This document shows, piece after piece, positions 14,511 through 23,684 of a DNA stretch of 35,040 nt. A model generated the notes under the pieces. The model was not told where the DNA came from, did not search any database, and saw only the letters and a list, made by a program, of their open reading frames with translations. The DNA lies in IMG/VR virus record IMGVR_UViG_3300020463_000058, positions 1 to 35,040 of that record; one strand, written 5' to 3'. Each line of letters begins with the position of its first letter. Position 1 is the stretch's first letter. The translations under genes were made by a program, and so were the position numbers. Source of the stretch: a virus.

Positions 14511-15605
14511 TTAACCTCCTATTTTCCCCCTAGCCCAACCACCAAATAAATCTGCCCCAAAACCTATAGCGTCCCCTAGACCTAGTTTTTGTTTAGATGT
14601 TCTTGTGCCTTCAGTATTAATTAAAACAGGTACTCCCGATATTGCACTTGTTGAAGCTGCAAGGTTTGTATATGGTTGATTTTGTTTTCTCATAAATTCA
14701 GAATAATCATCATCTAATTGTTGTTGAGCCATACCTCTTTGCAAAGCTCCTGACCTTGCTAAATCGTCTGAAGCCATATATTGAGTATTTAATAAATCTG
14801 TATATGCCCCATAATCAAAGTTTCTTTTAGATTCATCTAAATCAGCTTGTTTCCCCATAAATAAATTTCTTGAATCTAAATTATCTCTTGCAATGTCAAA
14901 GGCGTATTTATTACTGTCGCTTAATAAATTGTAATCCATTAAACCCATGTCTTTATCTGAAGCAGCATTAAATCTTGATTCCGCAGAAGCTAAATCCATG
15001 TCGCCTCTAGCTTGAGCCATTGCGTCTTGATAGGCACTTTGTCTTGCGTCTGTTACAAAATCAGCAGCTTGTTCATTAAAGTTTTTATTTGTTTCAGCTT
15101 CTAATATACCCGACCTAGAACCTCCATACGCATTACTGCCTATAGCTGCATCTTGGTCTGACATTAAAGACATTTGCCTATATTTATTTATGTCTCTTAA
15201 TCCTTTATCAATTACTTGGTCCGTATATGGATTCATATAGTTGTTCAAATTTCTATCTAAAATACTGCCAGTATTTACATTTCTAATATCTCTAACATTG
15301 CCTCTGCCAAAATCTTGATTAACTGATAGTTCATTTGGATTACCCATATCTACTCTGTTTTGAGTTTCATCAAACATTCTTGCAACAGGATTGTAACCCG
15401 TTGTAGTGTTATAAATATTTCTTGAAGTTCGTTGTGATGCTAATTCATCTGGGGTAAATGGAGCAACTGTTTCTCCTGTATATGGGGCAAAAGGAGTTTC
15501 ATTAATTGCCATACCCTCATTTAAAAGATATTCAAAACCTTTCTTTTGCCATTCAGGAAATTCTTGTTTTGCTGATTCTCTTACTACTGTTTTGCCTTTA
15601 CTCAT
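14511..15605 (-). CDS. Internal virion / DNA-transfer protein
   Basis: 364 residues. The middle contains N-P-Y-T-D-Q-V-I-D (about 128-136) and G-S-R-S-G-I-L-E-A-E-T-N (about 162-173), features of a recurrent podovirus virion family often annotated as internal or DNA-transfer protein. Long Ala/Gln-rich helices follow, and the C-terminus is a short Gly-rich hydrophobic segment. A Shine-Dalgarno-like AAAGGA precedes the ATG. It probably leaves the virion early in infection. Confidence 0.65.
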   Translation of the reverse strand: MSKGKTVVRESAKQEFPEWQKKGFEYLLNEGMAINETPFAPYTGETVAPFTPDELASQRTSRNIYNTTTGYNPVARMFDETQNRVDMGNPNELSVNQDFGRGNVRDIRNVNTGSILDRNLNNYMNPYTDQVIDKGLRDINKYRQMSLMSDQDAAIGSNAYGGSRSGILEAETNKNFNEQAADFVTDARQSAYQDAMAQARGDMDLASAESRFNAASDKDMGLMDYNLLSDSNKYAFDIARDNLDSRNLFMGKQADLDESKRNFDYGAYTDLLNTQYMASDDLARSGALQRGMAQQQLDDDYSEFMRKQNQPYTNLAASTSAISGVPVLINTEGTRTSKQKLGLGDAIGFGADLFGGWARGKIGG

Positions 15606-15608
15606 AAT

Positions 15609-16007
15609 TTATATATCCTTTGATATTACATATTCAGACTTAAAGCCTAATTCTTTTGGAATTTTACGAAGCCACCCTAAACGACCTCCACCATGTAAGC
15701 GTTTAATTCCACACGCTTTAGCAAAAGCCACTATTGAAGGTATCATGGATTCTAACTCCTGATAATTTCCACCACAAAAAAGCAAGTTCATTGTTTTCAT
15801 TTGTGGAAACTCAATACATTCAGTTACCATAGCTGACTTATTTCCTACCCATAAGAGGAAAATTCCATCTCTTATTCTACACTCAATATCATCTATTGAG
15901 TAGAGGTCCTGCCTTTTAACAGCTTTTTCTATATAGGGTTTAGCAAATATCCATTTGCTTTCCCAATCGTTAAACGACCTGTGTTGTGCCAATTGTTCCT
16001 GAGTCAT
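15609..16007 (-). CDS. GNAT-like small virion-module protein
   Basis: 132 residues resembling the small acetyltransferase-fold proteins found between tail and internal-core genes in podoviruses: a mixed alpha/beta core (I-F-L-L-W-V-G; M-N-L-L-F-C-G-G), then G-I-K-R-L-H-G-G-G-R-L-G-W-L-R-K and a final strand. No acetyl-CoA loop can be claimed with certainty. The start is unsure: the ATG at 16007 overlaps the previous gene by 38 bases, and a TTG at 15992 with AGGA is an alternative. Confidence 0.6.
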   Translation of the reverse strand: MTQEQLAQHRSFNDWESKWIFAKPYIEKAVKRQDLYSIDDIECRIRDGIFLLWVGNKSAMVTECIEFPQMKTMNLLFCGGNYQELESMIPSIVAFAKACGIKRLHGGGRLGWLRKIPKELGFKSEYVISKDI

Positions 16008-16197
16008 CTACTGTTAATTTATATTTTGTTCCGTTTGGACTAACCAATACTATTTCTGTGCCATCAAATCCGTTTGCTTCTATTCTTTCGCCTTTGTTAA
16101 AATTTAAAGCAGTTGAAGACTCAATATCATTAATTAAATTAGAAAAATAATTTTGGTCATACGTTTCTCTTGGTTTTGTAAATGTTTTTCTAGCCAT
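15970..16197 (-). CDS. Small tail-module protein
   Basis: 75 residues: a basic N-terminus, a helix, then a small beta-rich C-terminus (E-I-V-L-V-S-P-N-G-T-K-Y-K-L-T-V). The start overlaps the stop of the gp10-like protein (TAATG). No family recognised; probably structural or assembly-related from its position. Confidence 0.6.
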   Translation of the reverse strand: MARKTFTKPRETYDQNYFSNLINDIESSTALNFNKGERIEANGFDGTEIVLVSPNGTKYKLTVDDSGTIGTTQVV

Positions 16198-17708
16198 TAT
16201 CTTTTGCCTCTTTCTTTAACATCTGCTCTTATTTGACCAACTTTAAATAATTGGTTGGTATCTCCTGTAACAGTCATAGAGACTTGTCTAGCCGATATTC
16301 TGCAATCCGTGTACCCATCACTACTATTAAAAGAAAAGCTCCCAAAATCGGTTTCTGGTCCATTTGGCGTAAATTTGCCTTTCATAGACAAAGTTAATGC
16401 CGAAACATTGCTGCTTTCTTCATCTGTAATTAATTGATTTATTTGAGCAACTTTATCTCCTGTGCTTATTTCCATAGGAGCTGTAGTGCAAAAAGGTTTG
16501 TTGTTTCCTAAACCCTCGCTATTAAACAAAGTTGTACTTTCATGTTCAAAAATTGTGCCATTAGAAGCACAAGCCAAAGGATAGTCATTTACTCCTGAGT
16601 CTAACCAACAAGACCTATCCAAAGTTCCAACACTCCAACTATTTTCAAGATAGTTCCAAGAAACGTATTTATTAGGAGATGTTGCAGTACCAGAACAAAA
16701 AAACCATATTATTTCGTTAAAATTAGAATTGTGTCCACCTGCGGTAGCAGTTCTGTAAGGGTAATGCAAATTGTCATAAATATAATCGTGAACATCACAT
16801 GGTATTTGTTTTACTGAGCCATCAAATGTATAAAAACCATTTTCTCCAAACCAAGCTAAAAAACTACCCGTAGATACTACTGACCTTATTGATGGCGTAG
16901 CACATGAACTCCCCGCATCTTGTATGCCATAAATAAAAGGAGAACCAGAATAATACATTCTGTTTATGCCTATATCGGTAAATATAATAATATCGCCACC
17001 AAATTTTTTAGCTCCTAAAATTATACCTCCCGTTGGTATGTTTAAATCTCCTGCGGTGTTTGTAGCTGCTGCGGTCCAAGTTGAATTAGCTTCTCTTGAA
17101 GACCAAGCAACTTTTCTTGGGTCATTACCAGAACCTAAAGCTACCAAATGTCTTTCATTTGTTACTATTATTGCTTCATTATTAATAGGAGAATTTGATA
17201 TTTGTATGCCTGTTGCATCTGGACTGCCCGAACCTGCATCTGGTCGCCATTGATATATTTTGCCATCTGAACCAGAGCAAAATATTAGAAATTCGCCCCA
17301 GTTATCAAAAGCAAAAGATTTGCTATTAAAATCTAAACCTGATTGTGAACGAGCATCTCCGTAATCTTCTACTCCCCAATTAAAAGCTCCGTAGCCTAAA
17401 GGAGAACTTTGTGCATCATTAACAAAACCTGTTGGAGTTATGTTGTACCAAACATCATCATAATTAACATAAACTTTTTGACGAGTACCTACCGCCAAAA
17501 CATTTTTACCTGTATTTGTTTTGTAAGCATACATATTTGTAGGCGTACCATCTAAAGGAGTTTGTTTGTATCTATTCCAACCACCCATAGGTTGTAAAGT
17601 ATTATTTTGAAAACGTACTAAATTGCCATCAACCCACCTACCTTGATTTGTGTAATCAGTAGAATTAGTAACTATTCCTGCTTTTGGTGTAATTGGTAAT
17701 AATGCCAT
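16197..17708 (-). CDS. P22 gp10-like tail/stabilisation protein (beta-propeller)
   Basis: 503 residues made almost entirely of short beta strands with W, Y and G-rich turns, e.g. G-G-W-N-R-Y, F-L-A-W-F-G-E-N-G-F-Y-T-F and a C-terminal F-K-V-G-Q-I-R-A-D-V. This layout and the terminal strand resemble packaged-DNA-stabilisation and tail-hub proteins of P22-like podoviruses (gp10). It would close the portal channel after packaging. AGGAT lies upstream of the ATG. Homology to P22 gp10 is by pattern, not alignment. Confidence 0.65.
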   Translation of the reverse strand: MALLPITPKAGIVTNSTDYTNQGRWVDGNLVRFQNNTLQPMGGWNRYKQTPLDGTPTNMYAYKTNTGKNVLAVGTRQKVYVNYDDVWYNITPTGFVNDAQSSPLGYGAFNWGVEDYGDARSQSGLDFNSKSFAFDNWGEFLIFCSGSDGKIYQWRPDAGSGSPDATGIQISNSPINNEAIIVTNERHLVALGSGNDPRKVAWSSREANSTWTAAATNTAGDLNIPTGGIILGAKKFGGDIIIFTDIGINRMYYSGSPFIYGIQDAGSSCATPSIRSVVSTGSFLAWFGENGFYTFDGSVKQIPCDVHDYIYDNLHYPYRTATAGGHNSNFNEIIWFFCSGTATSPNKYVSWNYLENSWSVGTLDRSCWLDSGVNDYPLACASNGTIFEHESTTLFNSEGLGNNKPFCTTAPMEISTGDKVAQINQLITDEESSNVSALTLSMKGKFTPNGPETDFGSFSFNSSDGYTDCRISARQVSMTVTGDTNQLFKVGQIRADVKERGKR

Positions 17709-17714
17709 GTCTAA

Positions 17715-18470
17715 TTATATCCTAGTATCTACTCTCTTATAATGAGTTAAAAGTTCATACCATTTTGGTTTTATATCTTCCCAAACAGGAAACTCTTGTA
17801 TATTTAATTCTTTTCTAACTTCTTCTATTGGTGTTCTTAAATAGCTATGCCAATCAACAGTTAAAAACCATTTTGTTTTTCTGCCATTTTTATAACCTTC
17901 TTTTATTAATCTAAAAACACTAATAACTGGAGTATATTTTATTTTAAATAAAAAACTTCCTTTAATATTATTTTTACCAAAAGAATTTTTAAATGCTAAA
18001 AACAAACTAGCTAGACAGATAATAAAAAAACTCCAACGAAACTCTTTGCCTAATGTAAAAGATAAAACTGAAACTTCTGCTAAAGGGGTTGAATCTAATT
18101 TATTTACACAATGAATAATATCGTGTTCATTCAAAACTCCTTGCATATAAATAATATTTTTTTTTCCTTTTATTTGTGAAAGATTGTAATTTTTTTGAAA
18201 TAAATCATCTGAGTTACTTTTCCAAAATGTTTTTAATTCTGCTCCTAATGTGCCTTTTTTGTATCTTGATTTTAAAACAGTATCTTTTAAATTTTCTTGT
18301 TTATAAAAAAGTTTTGAATATGAATTTTTATTAAATCTTTTTTTTAATTTTTTGTCACAATTTTTATCTAAATCATTAACCATAGACATTACTAAATCTA
18401 AATCTGTATTGATGTAACTTTTTGATAAAGTGTAAGCTGTTAAAAATTTATAAATTTTTATGATTTGCAT
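17715..18470 (-). CDS. COQ4-family protein (ubiquinone biosynthesis-like)
   Basis: 251 residues from the ATG at 18470 (an in-frame TTG at 18488 is less likely). Hallmarks of COQ4 are all present in order: K-G-T-L-G-A-E-L (72-79), the metal-binding signature H116-D117-x2-H120-x11-E132, a following helix, then R-L-I-K-E-G-Y-K-N-G (187-196) and W207-x4-L-R-T-P-I-E-E-V-R-K-E-L-N-I (207-224). COQ4 works in coenzyme Q synthesis and is reported to act in oxidative decarboxylation and hydroxylation at ring C1, at the membrane. It lies inside the tail module, overlapping the gene before it by 13 bases, so it would be made late. Either a metabolic auxiliary gene or a domain reused in the virion. Confidence 0.85.
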   Translation of the reverse strand: MQIIKIYKFLTAYTLSKSYINTDLDLVMSMVNDLDKNCDKKLKKRFNKNSYSKLFYKQENLKDTVLKSRYKKGTLGAELKTFWKSNSDDLFQKNYNLSQIKGKKNIIYMQGVLNEHDIIHCVNKLDSTPLAEVSVLSFTLGKEFRWSFFIICLASLFLAFKNSFGKNNIKGSFLFKIKYTPVISVFRLIKEGYKNGRKTKWFLTVDWHSYLRTPIEEVRKELNIQEFPVWEDIKPKWYELLTHYKRVDTRI

Positions 18471-19162
18471 ATCATCACAACACGACAAACTTTGTCGCTA
18501 ACATTTTTTATAAAACATTTTTTGCTAGATAATTTTTTACAGTCATATTGGTCAAAATTATATTTAAATTCTTCATTTACTACATCTGGAGAAGGAACTG
18601 TAACTTCGCATTTATTACCAACTAACAAATAATTAATATTTCCAAATTTTTTAGTTTCTATTGTTTCATTTGGTTGTAAGTCAACATTGTAAAACTTATA
18701 ACCATAGTCATTTTGTAAACAACAAATAACAATCGTATCATCTTGCATTGATTCTATACTTGCTTTGCTTGTGGAAAGCTCATAATTTGCTGACCTTTCT
18801 TTCCATTCAGTTACATAACCATTCATATCTATTTCATATGAATATATGCTGTCTGTTATAGTTTTATTTCCATATACATCTTCAGGGTTGTCAGCATAAA
18901 GTTCTTCAATTTTATCTACATCTGCTTTTGATATTTCGTCTGCTTCCCATTCATAAGAAACTTTGACTTTACCTTCCATAAATAAATAATTTGTTAATGA
19001 TTTGTTTATCTTGTAATCATCAAGGTATTCTATTTTGTCAAAAGCTGGTTGTTCATCAAATTCATGTCTGCTTATTAGTTGTCCATTTTTTGCTGATAAA
19101 ACTGTTAATTGAAATTCATTATCCAAATTGACCATTTTTATATTTTCCATTGTAAATATCAT
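18458..19162 (-). CDS. Hypothetical protein of the tail module
   Basis: 234 residues with no recognised family. Acidic and strand-rich, with a Cys-containing C-terminus (C-K-K-L-S-S-K-K-C, V-C-R-V-V-M-I-C). The start is supported by GAGG eight bases upstream and follows directly on the stop of the small gene before it. Overlap with the COQ4-like gene suggests the pair are translated together. Possibly tail or receptor-related from position. Confidence 0.6.
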   Translation of the reverse strand: MIFTMENIKMVNLDNEFQLTVLSAKNGQLISRHEFDEQPAFDKIEYLDDYKINKSLTNYLFMEGKVKVSYEWEADEISKADVDKIEELYADNPEDVYGNKTITDSIYSYEIDMNGYVTEWKERSANYELSTSKASIESMQDDTIVICCLQNDYGYKFYNVDLQPNETIETKKFGNINYLLVGNKCEVTVPSPDVVNEEFKYNFDQYDCKKLSSKKCFIKNVSDKVCRVVMICKS

Positions 19163-19318
19163 TTAGATTTCCTCTGATGGGGTTATAGGATTTTCTGGAT
19201 TTATAATATAAGGATTTGCTTGTGGAGGCAGTTTGTCTGCATCTTGAAATGGAACAACAATTTCTCCATCAGGTAATTTATGAATTTCTTTTAACTGTTT
19301 GTTTTTATCGTTCATCAT
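19163..19318 (-). CDS. Small acidic/proline-rich protein
   Basis: 51 residues (or 50, from the second of two adjacent ATGs), too short to be picked up easily. The first ATG overlaps the preceding stop (ATGA) and the TAA is directly followed by the next ATG. The sequence is polar and proline-rich (about residues 31-48) with no fold assigned. It could be a fibre-assembly or attachment peptide. The tight coupling on both sides argues it is real. Confidence 0.6.
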   Translation of the reverse strand: MMNDKNKQLKEIHKLPDGEIVVPFQDADKLPPQANPYIINPENPITPSEEI

Positions 19319-19872
19319 ATTGTTATTGTAATTGTGCCATTCATTATACTGCTATTACTATTAGCATAATTAGACAAAGTTGCTGAAGGTACAGTCATGT
19401 AACCAGCTGAAAAATTAAAAGCAGAAGAAGGAAGTGTAACTGTTCCTGCTAAAGTTTGATAAGTCAATTGACTAAACTGACTAGATGAAGTTATATCTGT
19501 ATAAAATTCAATCGTGATACCTGAAACACCACTCGTTTGCACACCTTTAATATTGTAACCTCCAACATTCCACCAAGCAGTTCCACCATTAAGTGTTCCA
19601 GCGGTAACGAAAAGAGCTGTTGGAGTTGGGCTTCCTATCCAACCTGTAAAATTTGATTTAAAAAATGTTTGAGTTGTAACTGTAATAGTAGCGCTATATG
19701 TGGTACTACCAGAAGCTCCATACCATTCATTGAATGACATTTGAACTCCAGAACCTTTAGAAATTAATCCTCTAATGTCTGCATCATTTATTGATGCTTG
19801 AGTTCCAGATGTACCCCCTGCTTCAACATGAATGTCATTAAGTGAAATAGCTCCTGAAGTTTGTAAAGCCAT
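19315..19872 (-). CDS. Tail-associated structural protein
   Basis: 185 residues. The N-terminal M-A-L-Q-T-S-G-A-I-S-L-N-D-I followed by S-I-N-D-A-D-I-R-G-L-I matches a leader-like motif common to marine phage tail or fibre proteins (from memory). The rest is Ser/Thr/Gly-rich beta structure, like an adhesin tip. A strong GAGGAG ribosome site precedes it. It follows the S74-bearing fibre, so probably part of the adsorption apparatus. Confidence 0.65.
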   Translation of the reverse strand: MALQTSGAISLNDIHVEAGGTSGTQASINDADIRGLISKGSGVQMSFNEWYGASGSTTYSATITVTTQTFFKSNFTGWIGSPTPTALFVTAGTLNGGTAWWNVGGYNIKGVQTSGVSGITIEFYTDITSSSQFSQLTYQTLAGTVTLPSSAFNFSAGYMTVPSATLSNYANSNSSIMNGTITITI

Positions 19873-19873
19873 T

Positions 19874-21061
19874 TTAGACTCCTCTTAATTCTTTAAGCTC
19901 GTCTTTTAATTCTTTGATTGCTTCTATTAATAACCCAACTGTATTTTGATATTTCATTGTATGAAGGTCACTTAAACCATTTGGATTTTCTTTTGTACAT
20001 TCATCAGTTATATCTACAAGCTCAGGCACTACCTCTTTAACTTCTTGAGCAATAACTCCAATTTCTTTTTTACCTGTTTCAATTCTAGTGTATTCAACAC
20101 CTCGTAAAGCACAAACTTTGTCTAAAGCAGAATCTATTGTTTTAATTTCTGTTTTTAATCTTTTATCAGAATAAGCTGTGACATTTCCTGTCGCTATGAA
20201 ATTTCCAGAATTGTCTGTTCTTGAAGCCCAACCACCCGCTGTAGTTATAAACCCTTGAGCAGAATTGTTATCAGCATAAAGCCAACCAATTTGACCACCA
20301 CCAGAATTTTCTAGTCTTATGCCACTTACAGTAGTGTCTGCTGACCTTGAGTGCCAATAAACACTTCCTGCTTTAGCATAAAAGTGTCTAGCATTAGTTT
20401 CATTAATATAAAGACCGCTATCATTTGCAAGTCTTATCCAATTATCGACAGTCAAATAACCATTTCCCTCAGTTGCAATTAATTTAGAACCTCCGCCACC
20501 AGTTGACGCATGAAAATTATCGACTGTATCAGCATTAGTTGAAATTGTCGGTTTATTAGATAAATCATTATAAGAGCCAGAAGTTGCAACAGTAGAAAGA
20601 GAAGAACTTAAAGCGGCAACATCTACCCCATCAACAGTTCCTGAAACTGCAATATCTCCTGTGACAGAAACTCCAGAAGATGATGTTTGAAATCTTGCTG
20701 TGCCATCGTGATAAAGAGAAACGACCCCATCTGTGTCAGCTCCAATCATTACCTCATTTACAGCAACATCTGTGACCCTAAAATCATCTACTGCAATAAT
20801 TAGATTGCCTGTACCATTTTCTTTTATATAGCTGTTAGACCCATCATGGTAAATTTCTAAATCATCACCAGAACCGAATATTGCTTTTGCATTATCGTCA
20901 AAGTTTGCTGAAGCAAACCTGACATTTACTGCTGTTCCTGTTGCAGAAAATATTGCATCAATAGTGTCTAAACCTGTGTTTAATTTTCCACCCCATGTGT
21001 CAGTAGAACTGCCAACTTCAGGTTTAGTTAAATTTAAATTAGTTGTATATGTGTCTGCCAT
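19874..21061 (-). CDS. Tail fibre with C-terminal S74 intramolecular chaperone
   Basis: 395 residues. The N-terminal part is T-N-L-N-L-T-K-P-E-V-G-S-S-T-D-T-W-type virion-attachment sequence. The shaft has beta-rich and G-x-Y/S segments. The last about 98 residues are a Peptidase_S74 domain, with the S298-D-K-R-L-K motif (Ser/Lys catalytic pair for autocleavage), then I-G-V-I-A-Q-E-V and a terminal helix. The chaperone assembles the trimer and cuts itself off. Ribosome site AGGTAA upstream. Confidence 0.88.
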   Translation of the reverse strand: MADTYTTNLNLTKPEVGSSTDTWGGKLNTGLDTIDAIFSATGTAVNVRFASANFDDNAKAIFGSGDDLEIYHDGSNSYIKENGTGNLIIAVDDFRVTDVAVNEVMIGADTDGVVSLYHDGTARFQTSSSGVSVTGDIAVSGTVDGVDVAALSSSLSTVATSGSYNDLSNKPTISTNADTVDNFHASTGGGGSKLIATEGNGYLTVDNWIRLANDSGLYINETNARHFYAKAGSVYWHSRSADTTVSGIRLENSGGGQIGWLYADNNSAQGFITTAGGWASRTDNSGNFIATGNVTAYSDKRLKTEIKTIDSALDKVCALRGVEYTRIETGKKEIGVIAQEVKEVVPELVDITDECTKENPNGLSDLHTMKYQNTVGLLIEAIKELKDELKELRGV

Positions 21062-21079
21062 TTTTAATTACCTATAAAT

Positions 21080-22624
21080 TTATGCTGCAATAGTTTTTTC
21101 GGTCCATACAGTATTTGTATTATTTTTGTCTATCCATTTTATAACACCTTCAGAGCTTAATCCACTATCGCCATTGATTAATGAAACTCCAAAGAATCTT
21201 CTTACCCCTGCTGAATTCATGCCACTTGCAGCAACCATTTCCGCAGGAGGTCCAACCAAAAGTGTTACTGATTCAATACCTGCATATTGTCTTGAAACAT
21301 TAGCAGCGTTTCCATAATTAATATTCTCTTCAGAATAATAAAATAAATTTAAATTATCTGTTGAGCTTGGAGAGTATTGCACAAAAGCTCCGCTAGTTCC
21401 TGCTGTACCGCTTCTAGTTACATTTGTTGTATATATAATTCCTGAAGTCATAGCTCCTGAAGGAGTTGTGTTTTGTAATGTTCCGTCACTTTTAAATGCT
21501 TTCCAATTCGTGCCTACTCCATTAGCAGTCAATTTAGTATCTCCAGAATATTGATAAACAGGTTTGCCATTAATTGTTAGCACATAATATCCACTTACTA
21601 ATTGATAAGAAACTGTAGCTGTAACGCTAGAATCTACTGTGACAGCTTGAGTTGGGTAAACATACGCCCAACCTGAACCTGTGTAGGTAGGAGATGTTCC
21701 AGAATCCCCTGTGTAATGATATAAAGTTCTTAATTCGTTTGTTGCTGCTCCTCCACCTGTAGTAAAGGCAGAAGCTCCTGACATTTGTAAATATTCATTT
21801 CCAGAAGCATCAGTTAAGACAAAAATTTTACAAGCATTTGTGTTGTTTATGCTGTCTCGTATTTTTGCAAAACTAAAAGTGTTGTTTGCATTAGTAGAAT
21901 CTGAAACATCAAATGTATAATTGTAACCACTAGCTAAATTAAGATTTGGTTGATTAACACCATCTATTACAAAATAACCATTAGTAGTTATAGTTTTAGT
22001 TAAGTTAGGGAATAAAGGCGTATCAGTTCCCAAGTTTGAAACTTCGATACAATCTGCTGAAGCTCCCAAGTCTATTTGTATTCCTATTATATTAGGGAAA
22101 TTACTTGCTACAGATATTCCTGCAATACCTAAATCAATTTGTGTACCAACAGAAGTAAAGTTTGTTACTGCGGGTATTGTTGAAGCTCCTAAATCTATTT
22201 GTATTCCTGAAGCTGTTAAACCAGAGGATTGAGTAGTTGCTGAGACACCAATAAAAATTGGACTTGCAAAAGCGTTAAACCCTGAATCTATTTGTATGTA
22301 TGACTCTGCTTGGTCTATTTGAGTGCCATGAGCTAACCAACCGCTATTTTGTACCATTGGTAAAGGTACACCGATAGCAAGTCTTGTACCTGCATTTGGC
22401 ATAGTTGATGTAGCAGATATAGAGCTTGTTGCATTAAAAATATGATTGCCAACCGCAGAAATTCCTGCAACAGCATTTATAGTTTCATTTGTTAATGAAT
22501 ATACAAGACTTGGAGAAGGCGATATTCCTGTAGTTCCAGAAATAGTTGCCTCTCCAAAATGATAAGTTGGTGTGCCATAGTCGGCAATACCATAACTATA
22601 TTGTCCGTAACCAATGCTAGACAT
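21080..22624 (-). CDS. Repetitive beta-rich tail fibre/spike protein
   Basis: 514 residues. Residues about 95-195 hold repeats containing I-Q-I-D-L-G-A (variants T-Q-I-D-L-G, I-Q-I-D-L-G), spaced about 25-30 residues, a beta-solenoid-like pattern. The C-terminal half is Thr/Ser/Tyr-rich and probably a globular receptor-binding domain. Gene neighbours (fibre-like 127-residue protein and S74 fibre) support a tail role. GAAGGT precedes the ATG. Confidence 0.65.
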   Translation of the reverse strand: MSSIGYGQYSYGIADYGTPTYHFGEATISGTTGISPSPSLVYSLTNETINAVAGISAVGNHIFNATSSISATSTMPNAGTRLAIGVPLPMVQNSGWLAHGTQIDQAESYIQIDSGFNAFASPIFIGVSATTQSSGLTASGIQIDLGASTIPAVTNFTSVGTQIDLGIAGISVASNFPNIIGIQIDLGASADCIEVSNLGTDTPLFPNLTKTITTNGYFVIDGVNQPNLNLASGYNYTFDVSDSTNANNTFSFAKIRDSINNTNACKIFVLTDASGNEYLQMSGASAFTTGGGAATNELRTLYHYTGDSGTSPTYTGSGWAYVYPTQAVTVDSSVTATVSYQLVSGYYVLTINGKPVYQYSGDTKLTANGVGTNWKAFKSDGTLQNTTPSGAMTSGIIYTTNVTRSGTAGTSGAFVQYSPSSTDNLNLFYYSEENINYGNAANVSRQYAGIESVTLLVGPPAEMVAASGMNSAGVRRFFGVSLINGDSGLSSEGVIKWIDKNNTNTVWTEKTIAA

Positions 22625-22635
22625 TAGTTACCTTC

Positions 22636-23019
22636 TTATGTAAGCGTAATATCGAGTGCTGAAGCGTTGAATCTAAACACATCTCCTGTAGAAACTGATT
22701 TGCTTGTAGTTAAAGTACCATAAGCTAATAAATTTCCAGAGGTTGCAGCGTCAAAAACTCCAACTGCAACAACAGTACCATAGTCTGCTGTAGCTGTAGC
22801 GTATTCAATTGCTGCTGTATTAGATGCAGTTCCGCCAGAAACAGTAAATGCTCCTGATTGTCGAGCATAAGCCCCACCAGAAACTTCAGTTCCACCGCCT
22901 GTATCACTTGGAGCAGCAGTATAAAGTGCTACATATAAAGTGCTTGGAGCAGTATAAGAAGAACCACCAAAAACGTGATTCAATACTGCTGTTTCTAAAA
23001 AGTCAGAAAATCCTGCCAT
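22636..23019 (-). CDS. Small tail fibre/tail-associated protein
   Basis: 127 residues, almost entirely Ala/Gly/Thr/Ser-rich strands, starting M-A-G-F-S-D-F-L-E and containing L-Y-V-A-L-Y-T-A-A-P-S-D-T-G-G-G-T-E-V, a pattern seen in short phage tail-fibre-like proteins. A strong AAGGAG ribosome site stands eight bases before the ATG. It is encoded between the connector and the repetitive fibre. Confidence 0.7.
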   Translation of the reverse strand: MAGFSDFLETAVLNHVFGGSSYTAPSTLYVALYTAAPSDTGGGTEVSGGAYARQSGAFTVSGGTASNTAAIEYATATADYGTVVAVGVFDAATSGNLLAYGTLTTSKSVSTGDVFRFNASALDITLT

Positions 23020-23030
23020 AATAAACTCCT

Positions 23031-23684
23031 TTAAGTTTTAAAATAATAAGTTTTTTTGTTTGTCTTTCCGTATGTTTTTCTTCTTGGCAGAAGAGAACCT
23101 TTACCAAAAGACGCTTGTGCTTGTTGTACTCTTACTTCTTCTATTGCTTTATCAAAAAGCCCTGAAAAAATAGGAATTCTATTATCTTCCATTAAAAAAA
23201 TAGAAGCGTGTTTACAACACCCATATACGTAAACATCTGGAAAAGTTCTACTTACAAAGTTTTCTGTATTGGTAGAACTTAACGCAGGTACGTCTGCGTA
23301 ATATGTTAATTGTAACTCATAATCTCCGTCTGGTGTGGGACAAAGTTCAATTGCATCATCTGTTATTGCAAAATATTCTGGTCTTCCAGATACATTTCCT
23401 ATTGATGCTCTTTTTAAATCTAATGACTCTACTGTTTGTTGCATTAACAATGTATGGTCAGATGTGTTTAATTCTACATTAATACAACTAATCCAATCAG
23501 AAGGTAATTGCATATATTGAGAAGTTTTGTCTGCTGTTGCTACAGCTCTTTTAATCATCTGTTGATGTTTCAAAACCTTATTCATATCAGACTCAGCTAA
23601 TTTAATAAAAGTGTCCATTTGAGAAGTTAAATCACTTCTGTTTAAATAATTTGCAACATTAGTTTTTATTTCGTCATACGTCAT
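23031..23684 (-). CDS. Head-tail connector/adaptor protein
   Basis: 217 residues starting M-T-Y-D-E-I-K-T-N-V-A-N-Y-L-N-R-S-D, an all-helical start typical of phage gp6/adaptor proteins. A beta region follows (P-S-D-W-I-S-C-I-N-V-E-L; C-P-T-P-D-G-D-Y-E-L-Q-L-T-Y-Y) and a helical C-terminus. It overlaps the upstream gene by four bases. It would bind the portal ring and dock the tail. Confidence 0.75.
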   Translation of the reverse strand: MTYDEIKTNVANYLNRSDLTSQMDTFIKLAESDMNKVLKHQQMIKRAVATADKTSQYMQLPSDWISCINVELNTSDHTLLMQQTVESLDLKRASIGNVSGRPEYFAITDDAIELCPTPDGDYELQLTYYADVPALSSTNTENFVSRTFPDVYVYGCCKHASIFLMEDNRIPIFSGLFDKAIEEVRVQQAQASFGKGSLLPRRKTYGKTNKKTYYFKT

